Assembly: GCA_036250195.1 (NCBI GenBank)
Contig: JAVHZZ010000009.1
Location: 46,973,061 to 47,037,060 of the forward strand
Direction: 5' to 3'
DNA from: Mixophyes australis
Taxonomy: Eukaryota > Chordata > Amphibia > Anura > Limnodynastidae
DNA length: 64,000 bases
Shown: one piece after another, positions 1 to 11,439 of the stretch
Numbering within the stretch: the stretch's first letter is position 1
Layout of the letters: each line of letters opens with the position of its first letter
The notes under the pieces: model-generated
Database searches by the model: none
Told to the model about the DNA's origin: nothing
What the model saw: the letters and a program-made list of their open reading frames with translations, nothing else
Made by a program: the position numbers and the translations under genes

Positions 1-520
1 ACTTGCTGCACGCAGACCACTGACTTCCCTGCTACCTACCCGCACCTGGACAAGTCCTCCTATCACAGCGGTGGTACAACTTGCTATACGCAGACCACTG
101 ACTCTCCTATTACCTACCTACACCTGGACCAGACTCCTCACCATAGCGGTGGTACAACTTGCTGAACGCAGACCACCGACTACCCTGCTTCCTACCTGCA
201 CCAGTACTATTCTTCCCATCACTGCAGTGGTACAACTTGCTGTACGCAGACCACTGACTCCTCCTCTACCTACCATCACCTATCCACGTCCACTCCTCGT
301 GTGTACATTATCTTCAGCCTCCAGTGTACTGCTCCAAGTCGCTGACTTTCCTCTAACCATAGCTGCAAGTCGCTGACTTCCTCAGACTATCTCTACCCTC
401 CTGCTGTTGTGTCGCTCCAATCATTCACCTGCCTGCTTTGAGGTGCGTGCCATAACCCCGCCTCTCTAGCAGAGTTCCATCTGGTGAAACTCGGGTAAGC
501 AACTCCTAGTGCCCGTGACA
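1..520 (+). mobile_element. 3' part of a Gypsy family C LTR
   Basis: The block ends in CTCCTAGTGCCCGTGACA, matching the ends of the LTRs at 57387-59068 and 59208-60689. It holds the same 78-bp subrepeat (GGTACAACTTGCT...CAGACCACTGAC, unit starts near 71, 149 and 227). Its 5' end lies outside the window, so I cannot tell a solo LTR from the 3' LTR of a plus-strand element. It cuts into the SCAN-Gypsy remnant that starts at 521. Confidence 0.8.
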
Positions 521-2270
521 CAACCTCTGCATTCTTACCTACGCTCTCTGTACCTTTCACTGACTGTGTCTCTTTGTGGGTACTGCTTGAGAGAACGTCT
601 CCCTTCCACAAAAGCTCCTGTAAGTGGGAACCCCTCAATCCGGGCACAGCGGAATACCTACGTCCACTCTGCCCTGCTTCCCAGTTGCAAGATTTCCTGT
701 CCGTGGGATACACTATGTGATTCTGATCTGAGGGTCTAAAGAACAGGACACTCCGCTCCCCCTTAGAATTTTCTATCTGGGGGTGTAGAGTAACAGGGAG
801 TTTGGGCCCCTCATCTACCCCCTCTAAGCCGTTAGACGGCTGACTAGGTAAGTGTGGGCTAGCCACTGACCCCCCTGTCTCTATAGAAAACTCAGAACTC
901 AGATGTAGATCTGAGTGGTGAACATTTGAACTACAGGTCCCAGCAGCAATGTAAGGATTGCTGTCACCCGCTACTTCTCGTTGGTCAGGACTATGTGTCT
1001 CCCCCACATGCTCACCCGCTCTGTGTGCAGCTGGTTCAGGCACAGAATATACATCTTCACTCTGCCGTCCCTGCCAGTTACCTTGTAGAAAATCTTCTGA
1101 GCATATTACCTGGGTAGAAACATTGTCTTTCTCTAGCACAACAGAATTAATCACATGGTCATCTGTCCCATTTCTAGAAAGCACATTATCTATACCAGTA
1201 TTAATGCCAATATCTGAAATCACAGTATCCGCTGTCCCTATCTCATGACAAGATGTCAGTGTAAAAACAGGTTTAGATTATAACACAATACAATACTGTT
1301 ATTGGCATTATCCTCATTATTCACATTAGGTACAATAATACATTCTCTTTCCTTGTCCCCTCCTGGTGCATGGGAAAAAACATGGTTACTCTCAGCAGGT
1401 TCTGGTACTGTAACATGGGCGGCATTAAATTCATTACACACTTCAGGTATAATATGGCATTTCTGTTCCCTGTAACATCCTGCTGCCTGGGAACAAACGT
1501 TGGTATTCTCAGCTGATTCTAACACAGTGACATTAGCATCATTACCTACATCAGATATAAAAAGACATTCCCTGTCCCTGTCACATCCTGGTTTACACAT
1601 TTCAGGTGCAATTGAACAGACCTTTTCCTTGTCACCTCCTGCTACCTGGGAACAAACTTTGGTACTTTCAGTTGATTCTGACACAGTAACAGAGGTGGCA
1701 TTGACATCGTCATTACAGACATACTGAGACAACATTCTTCCTAAATCTGTCCCCAGTAACACATTTATAGGCATATGATCCGAGACCCCGACATCCCTTA
1801 TACCTCTTCCAGCACCCCAATCAAGGTAAACTTTGGCTACAGGTACAGAAAGGTGAATTCCACCCACCCCTTTCACAGAAATACATTTTCCTGGAATGAA
1901 GTCCTTTAACCCTACCAGTTCTGAATGAACTAACGTAACATTCGCACCAGTGTCTCTTAACCCCACAGTTACCTTGTCACCCACAGTGACTGTTTGTAGG
2001 TTGTCCTTCCGGCCCCCTTCTGGTCCTGCAACACACAGGACAGCTGGTGAATATTGCAGGGAAGGTACCCCCCCAGAGGAGGGTGAGCTGGTCTTCTTCT
2101 CTGGAAAGGCGGTACTAATGTGCCCCACCTGGTTGCACACAAAACACCTGCCGGTGTCTCCCACAGCAGGCTTTGCCCCAACCCTCCCAAAAGATGAAGA
2201 AACAGTGGGTGATGGTATTGAGGGGGGTGGCGTTGATCCTCCTTGCCGGCCCCCTTTCCAGGCCAACTGG
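521..2270 (-). pseudogene. SCAN-Gypsy zinc knuckle, protease and spacer remnant
   Basis: Reading the minus strand from 2266, the frame gives a zinc knuckle CFVCNQVGH whose last cysteine is replaced by Phe, and then a retropepsin with LRDTGANVTLVHSE (DTGA catalytic motif) and the downstream INVLLGTDLG. After the protease come three related units of about 45 residues, each with a VTVxE...VCSxAxG...CxIxPExC pattern. The frame stops near 1256 and resumes in another frame from 1223 toward 521 as a low-complexity spacer of unknown role. Retropepsin would cut the Gag-Pol polyprotein. RT, RNase H and integrase are absent because the family C LTR interrupts the element at 520. Family assignment rests on the protease motif and the SCAN gag next to it. 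Confidence 0.75.
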
Positions 2271-3245
2271 TGACAGTGTACTTGTCAGCCAGTCTAGCTG
2301 CTTCCGCAGATGATGTAGGGTCACGATCCATTACCCATTCCTTCACATCAGCTGGGCACAAAGTCAGAAACTGCTCCTGGATCATCAAATCTTGCAGAGC
2401 ATCAAAGGTGGTGATCTGTAGCCCTCCAACCCACTGTTTGAAGGAAGCACACAGCTGGGCCACAAGTCCTGAATATGTGTCAGAGGCACTGCGTTTTAAA
2501 TCTCTGAATTTATGCCTATGCGCCTCTGGGGTGATGTTAAAATGTTGCAACAGGGCACTTTTGAATGCCTCATAATTTCCGTCCATCTCAGGTGGAAGAT
2601 CTGCAAAGGCTTCTAATGCTTTACCTCGCAAACCAGGGATTAAATATTGTGCCCACTGATCCTTGGCCAGTCCATACTGTCGGCAAGTCTTTTCAAATCC
2701 TCGCAAAAAACCATCCAAACCCCCATCTTTTTCCAATACAGGGAAATTCTCAGGACGGGGTCTGCTAATACCAGCCTCTTTGGCTTCTGGCTGGTGTTTG
2801 AGCTTTGCAAGCTCCAGCTCATATCTCCTCTCTGCCTCTCGCTCGGCTTCTCTTTCTGCCTGTCGCTCTGCTTGGCGCTCTGCTGCCTCCATAGCAGCAC
2901 GCCTCTCTGCTGCCTTCATAGCAGCGTGTCTCTCTCTCTCCTGACGGTCAGCAGCTTCCTTCTCCTGGAACTGCTGTATAAGTTGCATTTTAGTTGTAAT
3001 GTCCGCTGGGCCCAAATATTTCAGGGCGGTTTGCATATAAACGTCCATAGCAGTGTCCACACATGAACCATTAGAATCATCCGAAATTAACCGTCCCTGG
3101 TTTTAAGGAATATCCACAGTCAGGTCACCTTCTGAGTCCTGGCTATGCTCTTCCTCGGACACAACTGTGAGTTGATGCTGATCCCTCTGTACAAGAGCTT
3201 CAATCAATTGCTCCTTACTTTTGCCTAACAGACAGCTTATCAGAC
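1969..3245 (-). pseudogene. Gypsy gag with SCAN-type capsid, broken
   Basis: The long frame (363 aa, ATG at 3060) has an Ala/Glu/Arg-rich coiled-coil stretch at residues ~35-95, a capsid region, and then a SCAN-like helical block at ~180-260 with QEQFLTLCPADVKEWV and EAARLADKY. SCAN domains of vertebrate zinc-finger proteins are known to derive from capsids of Gmr1-like Gypsy elements, which fits. Upstream of 3060, another frame reads GKSKEQLIEALVQRDQ, a SAP-like helix often seen at the start of such Gags, but it ends in a stop near 3105. So the real start was probably at or above 3245. A frameshift near 2270 separates capsid from zinc knuckle and protease. The product would assemble the cytoplasmic particle; this copy is dead. 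Confidence 0.8.
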
Positions 3246-3249
3246 TTAC

Positions 3250-3870
3250 ACTCCTCCCTAACCATGAGAACAACGTTAGACACTGACCTATTCACAGGCA
3301 CATTTGTAGGCACAGAATCTAAAACAAGTACATCACCTTGCAACATGGGGTTAATAGTGCTGTTCCCCACACTACCACCCGCTTTATTATGCAGCCCAGA
3401 GACAGACTACTGATCGGGCTTGGTCCTCCCACTGACCAGGACAAAAGCATTAGGTACAGAATCTGAAAGAACAACATTACATTGCAACACAGGGTTACCT
3501 CTGCTGACATCAGCCATTGCCTCACACCCAGGAGTAGGCTGAACAGAGCCGCTCTCCCCACTGACCGAGACACCTGGAAATGCTGTGACCGCGACTTCCG
3601 CCCTCAGGGTATCACACAACGCCGGCTGCATATCCGCAATCGAGGCTGGGGAAGAGGACGCCGGTCCCGCTGCATTATCTGCTGCCAAGCCCGCAACCCC
3701 CCCACCTCTGCACAGGCCATCCGTGACCCCATCACTGGTGGTTCCTCTTCCAGGGACCTGATGGTATCATATAATGGGTTGTCATATAAAGGTATGAGCC
3801 AATTGCTATCAGCACTAGGGCCAAGCATGTTTGCAGACAACGGCAGATCTGTTTTCCTGTGTGATTGCAT
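3250..3870 (-). pseudogene. Possible 5' leader or N-terminal remnant of the SCAN-Gypsy
   Basis: Minus-strand frames at 3407-3688 and 3604-3870 carry no domain I recognise. A degenerate repeated pattern (about 'NPVLQCNVVLSDSVPN' and 'NPMLQGDVLVLDSVPT') appears in two successive frames between 3300 and 3520, so this was probably once coding sequence with an internal duplication. It abuts the gag remnant in the same orientation. No 5' LTR could be identified above 3870. It could also be an unrelated fragment. Confidence 0.35.
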
Positions 3871-4388
3871 AATTTACCTTGGTATGATGTCACGTACTAA
3901 TCGCAATTGCACGGAAAACTATTACAATCAGCATTTATTAATTTAGAACGACTTCCTCCAATTATTCGACTTCGACAAATGGATGCCCTCTAACGTAAAA
4001 ATGTATTATGTGCGTGTTACTTTATCAACTTTTGTATTATGGGTGCAACTCACCTTCAATGACCTCCTCTTCTCCCTTGTAGCTTGACTATCAATTAAGG
4101 ATGCCCACTGACGTTCAAAATTTATTGTCTGCAAAGCATTTTAACTTTTTAATTATGGGTGAAGCTCACCTTTGTCTATCTACTTGTGTAAATGTTTACT
4201 GATGCCGTTTCTGTACGTCTAATGACAGCTGCAATCTGATCTGATAATTACTGTCTCTTTACTTTGCATGATGCATGTCCTGTACTGTTAAAAATGTATT
4301 CTGTGCTTAGTTTCCCTTCTTTCTTTTTTACAAACATTGACATTTTAATCTCAAATCGGACAAAACTATGCAAAAAATGTGACATTAA

Positions 4389-4602
4389 GGGGCATATTCA
4401 ATTCTGGGTAAACGTAGCGCGGCCTGCGCATTATTACCATTATTACGGTAATAATGCACTTAATTACCCTTATTACAGTAGTTTCAACGCCGGATATTAG
4501 CTCGCAGCTCCGGGAGCTGCAAGCAGAAAGCCGGATTGAAATTACCGCAATAACGGTAACAGTTTTAACGCCACACTAATTTGGGGGAATTGAATTCCCC
4601 CC
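4389..4602. mobile_element. MITE with long TIR, TSD TAA
   Basis: The ends GGGGCATATTCAATT and AATTGAATTCCCCCC are inverted repeats that continue inward through an ACGGTAAT/ATTACCGT region. TAA flanks both sides (4386-4388 and 4603-4605). A 3-bp TWA duplication is typical of PIF/Harbinger. The element at 28595-28856 has similar ends and a similar palindromic design. Confidence 0.75.
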
Positions 4603-5295
4603 TAACAACCCCTTGGTAGAAAATATAGGATGTAGATATACATTGTAACTGGCAAATATATACGAGTCCCCTTGTATGATTCACAAAGGCAGCATTACGG
4701 CACATATTACTATTCAGCCAGATCAACATTACTCGTAGCATAAACAACCACTTATAAATTAAACAACATATTTGAAAGCTCCGCTCTTGGCTCCCAATGA
4801 ATGCTCTGCCCAATGAGAAGTAAGTAGTCTTTCAAGTTTTTTATTATGTCTTGTAGCATAACTGTCAATAATCGATGCCCTCTGAAGTTCTAAATGTATT
4901 CTGTGCATAGTCTTTCAACTTTTTTACTATGGGTGCAGCCAACCTTCAATGATCTCTTGTTCTGTCTTTAGCATGACTGTGAAAGATGGATGTCCTCTAA
5001 CATTCAAAATTTATTGTGTGCGTAGTATTGCAACTCTTTTATTATGAGTGCAGCCAACCTATCATCAACATTTATTTAAATAGTGCCAGTAAATAATGTA
5101 GCACTTTACAATTGGGTATTTACATATCTAAATGTCTACTGATGCCCTTTTCTATCTAATGAATTCTGTTTCTTACTACCTCTTCACACTCCATGAGGCA
5201 TGCTGTCTAACTTTTAAAATTTATTGTGTGAATGTATTCAGTATTTTGATTATGGGTTCAGCCCACCTTCGTCTATCTACTTGTTGAAATGTCTA

Positions 5296-5762
5296 TTTCA
5301 GGCACCGTCCCTCCACTCCCCTGCTGTGTCTGGTTGCCAGGCAATGGGAAGCTATCCAGATCCCGCCAGCATCTCATTGGCTACCAGCACATTTAAGGCC
5401 ATCCTGCTCCAGCGTTCCTGTGTACCATTTGGCTTTCCTGACTATTCCTTCTTCTCTCCAGTGATTCCGTCTGACCTCGCTTGTCTGGCCATCCTATTGG
5501 ATTCTTCTTGTGTACTGTTCTCTCCATTGGAAGTTACCGACCCAGGTTGTCTGACCACTTCATTGGATTCTCCCTGTGTACCTCCACTGCCGGCACGTTA
5601 CAGACCCGGCTTTCCTGACTACTCTCTCTCTCTTGTACCTCGCTGTAATACTCAGTAAAGGACCGCGACCTTCATGTCTCTTGCGGCAAAACCCATACCT
5701 CCTTGTGTGGTTTCTGGAGAAGACCGGGGGCGCGTTAGACTCCGCACCTTCTACTTGTGACA
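5296..5762 (+). mobile_element. Solo Gypsy LTR, TSD GTCTA
   Basis: A 467-bp block starts TTTCAGGC (probably once TGTCAGGC) and ends TGTGACA. It is flanked by GTCTA at 5291-5295 and 5763-5767. Removing it restores the AATGTCTACTGATGCC motif of the surrounding repeat, seen intact near 5130. It is related, inverted, to the solo LTR at 12951-13557 (shared CGTTACAGACCCGGC-like blocks and a GCGTTAGACTCCGC-like end). Internal ~60-bp subrepeats are visible. Confidence 0.8.
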
Positions 5763-6384
5763 GTCTACTGATGCCGCTGTCCAATTAATAACTTCTTCTT
5801 CTTACTTTATCTTCCCTGTCAATAATAGATGCCCTCTAATGTTCAAAACATAGTGATGCTGCAGTCCCTCTAATGACTTCATATTCTTACAACCAGTGTC
5901 AATCTGTTTGAAAAACTCAGGAATGTTATTTTGATCATTTATCCTCCGCATGTAGATAAGCTATGCACACTGCTGTGCTACTATGTTTCATAAGGATTGT
6001 ATCTTTTATTAAATTGTCATCTATTTGTGCCACTGCTCTGTCACTAATTTTAGCCAGCCAGCTCGCTGCAGCCTTTGGCCAAAATTGGTGAAAATTTGGA
6101 CAGTTGGGAAGAGATCAATAGAAAATAGACTATAAATGACTGTTAATGAATGTTAGTAGTAATAACATGACCAACAATACTAATGTAGGAGCAAAAACAG
6201 TTCAAAATCACATCATTGTACCTATTTTTCACAATTTTTAATTAAACCCAGATCCAAAACCAACACCTTTCATAATTTTTGTACAAAACTGAAACCAAAA
6301 CCAATGCACAAATCAGTTTTGTAACCAAAACCAAGACCAAAATCAAAACACTGGGGTCCACACACTTCTCTAGTATATTTATTT

Positions 6385-6387
<3 letters not shown>

Positions 6388-6466
<79 letters not shown>
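6388..6466. repeat. Compound (TA)n-(CA)n microsatellite
   Basis: A run of TA dinucleotides from about 6388 to 6426 is followed by a CA run from about 6431 to 6464. Confidence 0.95.
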
Positions 6467-6467
<1 letters not shown>

Positions 6468-7018
6468 GCACACACGTTCTTTGTACTGATCCCTTTACTA
6501 TTGTTTTGGAACAAATTGAGGCTTCCTATAGCACACAATCGTCATTTCATAAAAATTAAAAGCTGCAGGTTACTTTATCTGAAACAAGTAAGCCAGTCAG
6601 GTCAGTCAGGTGTATACCAACTTATCAATTATTAAAGAGCAGCTCCCCTCTTCAAATCAGGTCTATCCATACTATGTGTTATTGTTTGCTTTTACTAGTA
6701 GTAAATAGGGTATGATTACAGGTTACAAATCTACTAATACTACTGAGGAAGTCAAAACCCATGTGTGTATCTGGGACATCACCTACAACTCGCGGAAGAC
6801 TACTGACACATATTTTATGTGGGTGCATCTACTGGTTAAAAATTTATTCAGGAGTCTGCCCTAACATGGTTTTAGAAAATATTAGTTTGATGAATTTTCC
6901 TTGTAAAGAATAGGACTGTTCTTGGATAGACCACAACTATTGTCCATTGTATTCAAAGCATCTGTGGGCCATGCAACAAAGCCATAGTTGACTGGTTGTC
7001 TGTGACCTTAGGCATCTC
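6467..7018. other. No recognised feature
   Basis: AT-rich sequence. I see no coding signal, TIR or tandem repeat. Confidence 0.5.
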
Positions 7019-7303
7019 CAGGGGCGGATCTAGAAAAATGCTGTACCCGGGGCGATTTAGGCCCCGCCCCTTTCTAACATCTTTGGCTGCCGACGGCTGC
7101 ACACTATGTGCAGGTCCGTCCAGCCGTGACAGGCAGGGACAGTGTGCTGCCCGGCTGCTCTGATTGTGTTTTAAACACAGTCAGAGCAGCCGGACAGCAC
7201 ACTGTCCCTGCCTGTCGCGGCTGGACGGACCTGCACATACTGTGCAGCCGTCGGCAGCAAGTGTCTGCTAGGGGGGCGATCGCCCCCCCTGGATCCGCCA
7301 CTG
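7019..7303. mobile_element. hAT-type MITE, large hairpin, perfect 8-bp TSD
   Basis: The element runs CAGGGGCGGATCTAG ... GGATCCGCCACTG. GGCATCTC flanks it on both sides (7011-7018 and 7304-7311), an exact 8-bp duplication as made by hAT transposases. Positions ~7086-7260 are two near-perfect inverted arms of about 84 bp, meeting around GTGTTTTAAACAC. It is GC-rich and non-coding, and presumably mobilised in trans by an autonomous hAT. Confidence 0.92.
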
Positions 7304-7311
7304 GGCATCTC

Positions 7312-8101
7312 TGGATAAACAATTCAAGCTAGAAACAAGCTTCTGAAGCATATATCAACATATGTTAAACCCTAGTTTTCTTACATGCAACCCCTAGTTT
7401 TCTACAACAACTTATATCTTTGAGAGGGAACATGACCACATGTATATATTATTTTCTTAATTATCCTAGTTACGCATAATCCTGTCAGGATTGTTTTAAA
7501 CTGTAACATAGAGTTGCACATTGAGCCATAAGCACTGTCGTATATCCAGGAGATAACCAATATAACACAGGTGTGCTCAAACATGATTGCAGTAACACTA
7601 AGATAATGAAATCTTCCATTGAGTGAAATTGTGTTAGCTCATCCCAAATAGAAACAAGAAGTATATGTACAAGAAGTACAAAACATATAGAGAAAACAAA
7701 TGTACAGATCAAACAATGCTCTCAAGGTTTTACATAACAAATCTTTTTAATACTAAGACATTTAATATGCATAAAATAAAATAGCCATATCCGTGGATTG
7801 ATGTTATATTCTGATAGTAGCAATTAAGCTACTATTATTAAGGCAGAGAGGATTAGGATCAGTGGTTTAAATAAGCATTTTCTTAGAGCTCCAAAAGATA
7901 TTGATACGTGTGTTCCAATGCGAAGTTATTGTTTAAACATGTTAGTTTTTACCATCCCACGATTCTGAATGGCGATGTGTAATCTCCGATGTGTTCTCAG
8001 ACGTCTCCGGATTCACAGTGCCGCTTACACAATCGTTTGAAAAGATGTCTCCTCCACCATATAATAATTATAGTCCCCTACAGAATTGAACAGCATGAAG
8101 T
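7312..8101. other. No recognised feature
   Basis: AT-rich sequence. Short open frames exist but have no domain or composition supporting a gene. Confidence 0.5.
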
Positions 8102-8513
8102 CCACGATTAATGCTTAAATTTATCTAGCGCTATGCTCGTTTAATCAGAGGATAACCATACTGAGAATGTTCATGGCGTTTTTAACTAACTGATAAACAG
8201 AGTTCATAGATTAGTTTGAATCATTTTATGTTGCGATGAGAGATTAATTTCATAATATATATTAAATTTAACGATGTCCACTAAACATTTATATAAAGGA
8301 ATTTTTTTAAACTGTGAAACTTTCTGTATTACTGTTCTCTTGGCTAAATAGATTTGTAGGTGTGGCTTTGTTCAGGTGTACAATTATATTTATGAACTCT
8401 GACTGGTTATCAGTTAGTTAAAAACACCATGAACATTCCCAGAATGATTACCCTCTGATGAAACTAGCATAATTCTAGATAAGTGCATCAGGAAATTTAA
8501 ATATTGATCGTGG
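8102..8513. mobile_element. Long inverted-repeat element (MITE-like)
   Basis: The left arm (8102 to ~8215: CCACGATTAATG ... AATGTTCATGGCGTTTTTAA ... AGAGTTCATA) is mirrored by a right arm (~8392-8513) ending ATTGATCGTGG. The arms are ~110 bp with moderate divergence and a ~180-bp AT-rich centre. I found no clear TSD. Confidence 0.65.
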
Positions 8514-8539
8514 TGCTAATTGGTTGAGGTGAAATTAAC

Positions 8540-8900
8540 ACCTCGTTTCTTCACACCCACAGTCCAGGGGTGCCAACAGGGCGGGCTGGGCCGGGGGGCA
8601 GGGGGGCATCGGTCCCCCGGGCCGCTCAGTCTAACCACTATTAGGGCCCGCCGCCCAACCCCCCTCCCCACCCTCATTATTACCGACGGCCGCATCACAT
8701 GACACGCGATGCGGCCGCGTCCGATGACGCATCCGCATCGCGTGTCATGGGATGCGGCCGCCTATGCGCCCTCCCGGGCTGAAACTTGCCAGCCCGCGCC
8801 TGGGTGCCAAGAATAGCCCCAGATTTTTTCAGTGCGGGGCTGGTAGACTGGAAGATGGAGGAGAACTCAATTTTGGTGCCCCTCTCACCCATAGAGGTTG
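8540..8900. repeat. GC-rich repeat block with a 25-bp hairpin
   Basis: The block differs sharply from its AT-rich surroundings and is CpG-rich. Positions 8690-8714 and 8733-8757 are inverted copies of CCGCATCxCATGACACGCGA with one mismatch. It is probably a MITE or SINE-like insert, but I could not fix its ends. Short open frames across it on both strands are composition artefacts. Confidence 0.45.
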
Positions 8901-8959
8901 CAGCTTCATGCTGGCAAAGCTGTTGCTGGTGAATGAATCAACAAAACATACAGTTATCA

Positions 8960-9250
8960 CCATTATAGTAACATAGTAACATAGTAACATAGTTGATGAG
9001 GTTGAAAAAAGACACCAGTCCATCAAGTTCAACCTATTTTGGAACTCATGCGATCCTGCACTTATATTTGAAATTAATCCAGAGTAAGCAACCGCCAATC
9101 TGTTTCAATTTTGAAAATCCCCCCAGACTCAATATTGCAATCCAATTTTTACCCTATATCCAATACTATCCTTTATTTTAAATATAGTAACATAGTTTTA
9201 AATATAGTAACTTTTTCTCCAAGCCATTCATATTGACCCAGGATATATGA
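8960..9250. repeat. Interspersed repeat starting with TAACATAG tandem
   Basis: AGTAACATAGTAACATAGTT is followed by GATGAGGTTGAAAAAAGACA and CCATCAAGTTCAACC. I recall this sequence as a very common interspersed repeat in frog genomes. Class not assigned. TAACATAG motifs recur at ~9185-9210. Confidence 0.5.
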
Positions 9251-10148
9251 TGTTGACTGACATATCTTTGCTTCAGATACATCCATACACCAGACATAAG
9301 TTGATAATGATGACTGGTATATCTTTTATTTTGATGCATTTATACAATAGTTTTTCAGCTGGAAGGTATTTTAAAATTTTATGATAAGTGTAAGTCAAAA
9401 TGTAGACGTAAACTATGCAAACATATTTTTGTGTGTATATTCTCAGCACATATTTATGTACAACTCTAAATGAGGCTCTATATATCATATACACATTTTT
9501 GAAGGCACACATTTTCTGAAATGCAAGGTATTAACAGTGTCACAGAGTAAACTACAATCTGAACTAATCTAATCTTGTTGATGTTATTTTTAATACTGTT
9601 ATTAACAATTGCTCACATCAGTAGCTGCTCCGATGGAGCTTACAATCTATATTCCCCATCACACACCCAATAGCACACACTGGGGTTGATTTGATCAGAA
9701 GCCAATATGTCTTCGGTGAGTGAAAGGTAACCGGAATGTCCAGAAAAAACCCATGCAAACATGGGGAAACATACAAACATCACACCAATAGAGCCCTTTT
9801 TGAAATCTAACATATGATACTGTTATTTATATAGAGTGCAGAAACCAACATAACATATATAACATGTGATCTAAGCTTCATTTGTAATCTGCCAGATAAA
9901 GCGGCTTACAGACTTCAAATTTGCAGTGATTTCCAAATTTGTAATCCATTAAAGATATCACTTAAATTGAATTAAACTTTATTTTCTCATTGAGCCACAT
10001 TGGTTTATTTTTAGATATTCTGTTGTCATAATGTATATATCTGGAGCAGTACTTCATTAGTGTAGTAGTTATGGTATTTTTATTTTATTAAGAAACAAGA
10101 TGGAGTCTATCATTGATTTCTATGTGTCTCTTTATGAACAGATACTAA
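9200..10148. other. Mostly unrecognised AT-rich sequence
   Basis: Apart from the partial SINE at 9600-9790 I see no gene, TIR or tandem repeat. Confidence 0.45.
9600..9790 (-). mobile_element. Partial SINE
   Basis: GGAGCTTACAATCTATATTCC, AGAAGCCAATATGTCTTCGG and AAACCCATGCAAACATGGGG match the central and 5' body of the SINE at 37707-38042 in the same orientation. The tRNA-like head and the tail are missing or too diverged. Confidence 0.55.
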
Positions 10149-10323
10149 GGGCAAGATTTACTAAACTGCGGGTTTGCGAAAGTGGAGATGTTGCCTATAG
10201 AAACCAATCAGATTCTAGCTGTCATTTATTTAGTGCATTCTACGAAATGACACTTAGAATCTGATTGGTTGTCGTAGGCAACATCTCCACTTTTTCAAAC
10301 CCGCAGTTTAGTAAATATAGCCC
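10149..10323. mobile_element. Near-palindromic MITE, TSD TAA
   Basis: GGGCAAGATTTACTAAACTG at the left and CAGTTTAGTAAATATAGCCC at the right form ~70-bp inverted arms. These continue through GTGGAGATGTTGCCTA and AACCAATCAGATTCTA. TAA flanks both ends (10146-10148 and 10324-10326). The 3-bp TWA duplication suggests PIF/Harbinger mobilisation. Confidence 0.85.
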
Positions 10324-10439
10324 TAAGTCTGTGATGTTTCTCCACATTATTTACTTTTCTTTTATGACCATGTTTTCCCTAAAACTAGTGCAGTGGACTA
10401 TGTCCTGCAAACTCAGCTCTTTAAGCATTTTAGAATTAA

Positions 10440-11295
10440 AAGAGACAATGGTTATTCAGGTCTGCATGCGCAGACCTGACGGCTTCTTTAAAACCTCTAT
10501 TCTCCTCTCATTGGTGAATTCTAATGGCGCTTAGTTTAAAAGGCACTTCCTCCTTACCTACAGTGCCTGTTCTTTGAGTCACCTCCTGGTGATAGAAGTG
10601 GCTTCCTGTTATTTTCCAGCTATTCTCTTCCATCCTAGTCTGCAGAGCTGACGCTCATCTCCGGACATCGTCTCTACATTTGACTGCAGAGCTAACGCTC
10701 ATTCTACTGGACTCTCCGCCACATAGTGGTCTGCAGAGCTGACGCTCATCTCCAGACATCGTCCCTACGTTTGTCTACAGAGCTGACGCTCATTCTACTG
10801 AACCTTTTACCCCATAGTGGTCTGCAGAGCTAACGCTCATTCTACTGAACCTTTTACCACATAGTGGTCTGCAGAGCTAACGCTCATTCTACTGGACTCT
10901 CCGCCACATAGTGGTCTGCAGAGCTAATGCTCATTCTACTGGACTCTCCGCCACATAGTGGCCTGCAGAGCTGACGCTCATCTCCGGACATCGTCTCTAC
11001 GTTTGTCTACAGAGCTGACGCTCATTCTACTGAACTTTTTACCACATAGTGGTCTGCAGAGCTAACGCTCATTCTACTGGACGCTCCGCCACATAGTGGT
11101 CTGCAGAGCTGACGCTTATCTCCGGACATCGTCCCTACGTTTGTCTACAGAGCTGACGCTCATTCTACTGAACTTAACACCACATAGTGGTCTGCAGAGT
11201 TACACCGAACTGCATCATCTTCTTTGCCTTTACTTATTATATTTACCACTCTTACTACGGTACATCTGCCGAGTCTCTTCGTAAGAACCGTGACA
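10440..11295 (+). mobile_element. LTR-like block with internal minisatellite
   Basis: The block has a TGCATGCGCAGACC element similar to TGCGCATGTGCAG in the family C LTR, and ends in AAGAACCGTGACA, a Gypsy-LTR-like terminus. Positions ~10645-11205 are a tandem array of CTGCAGAGCT(A/G)ACGCTCAT units joined by CATCTCCGGACATCGTC or CATTCTACTGGACTCTCCGC variants. The 5' boundary and a TSD were not found. Confidence 0.45.
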
Positions 11296-11439
11296 CCCAC
11301 TCTCCAACCACAACCTCCTTTTCGTCAGCCTCATCTTACCTCATGCCCTCCCTTTTCACACAAATCAGCACATACACAGCAACACCTAAGTACTTTTAAA
11401 CTATTCACTTGCTGTTTTCATTAAAACAATTACTTTCTC

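Larger units (their letters stand above)
3955..6355. repeat. Old interspersed repeat with degenerate ~120-bp tandem units
   Basis: Diverged units recur with the landmarks GATGCCCTCTAACGTTC, TTATTGTGTGCGTAGT and TATGGGTGCAGC (about 3975, 4095, 4875, 4985, 5200, 5825). The same blocks in the same order occur at 27490-29340. The right end (5940-6355) has AACCAAAACCAA-type runs and stops at CTTCTCTAG, resembling the subterminal and terminal sequence of the hAT elements in this window. I infer an old non-autonomous hAT-like element. No coding capacity was seen. Confidence 0.5.

Noticed and set aside
393..520. Coding continuation of the SCAN-Gypsy frame into 393-520
   Set aside because: This part lies inside the family C LTR, whose end is exactly at 520, so the frame continues only by chance.
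6279..6635. 118-codon frame across a microsatellite
   Set aside because: Reads through (TA)n/(CA)n as Tyr-Ile and His-Thr runs; no gene evidence.
8516..8892. Short frames in the GC-rich block
   Set aside because: Composition artefact on both strands with an embedded inverted repeat.
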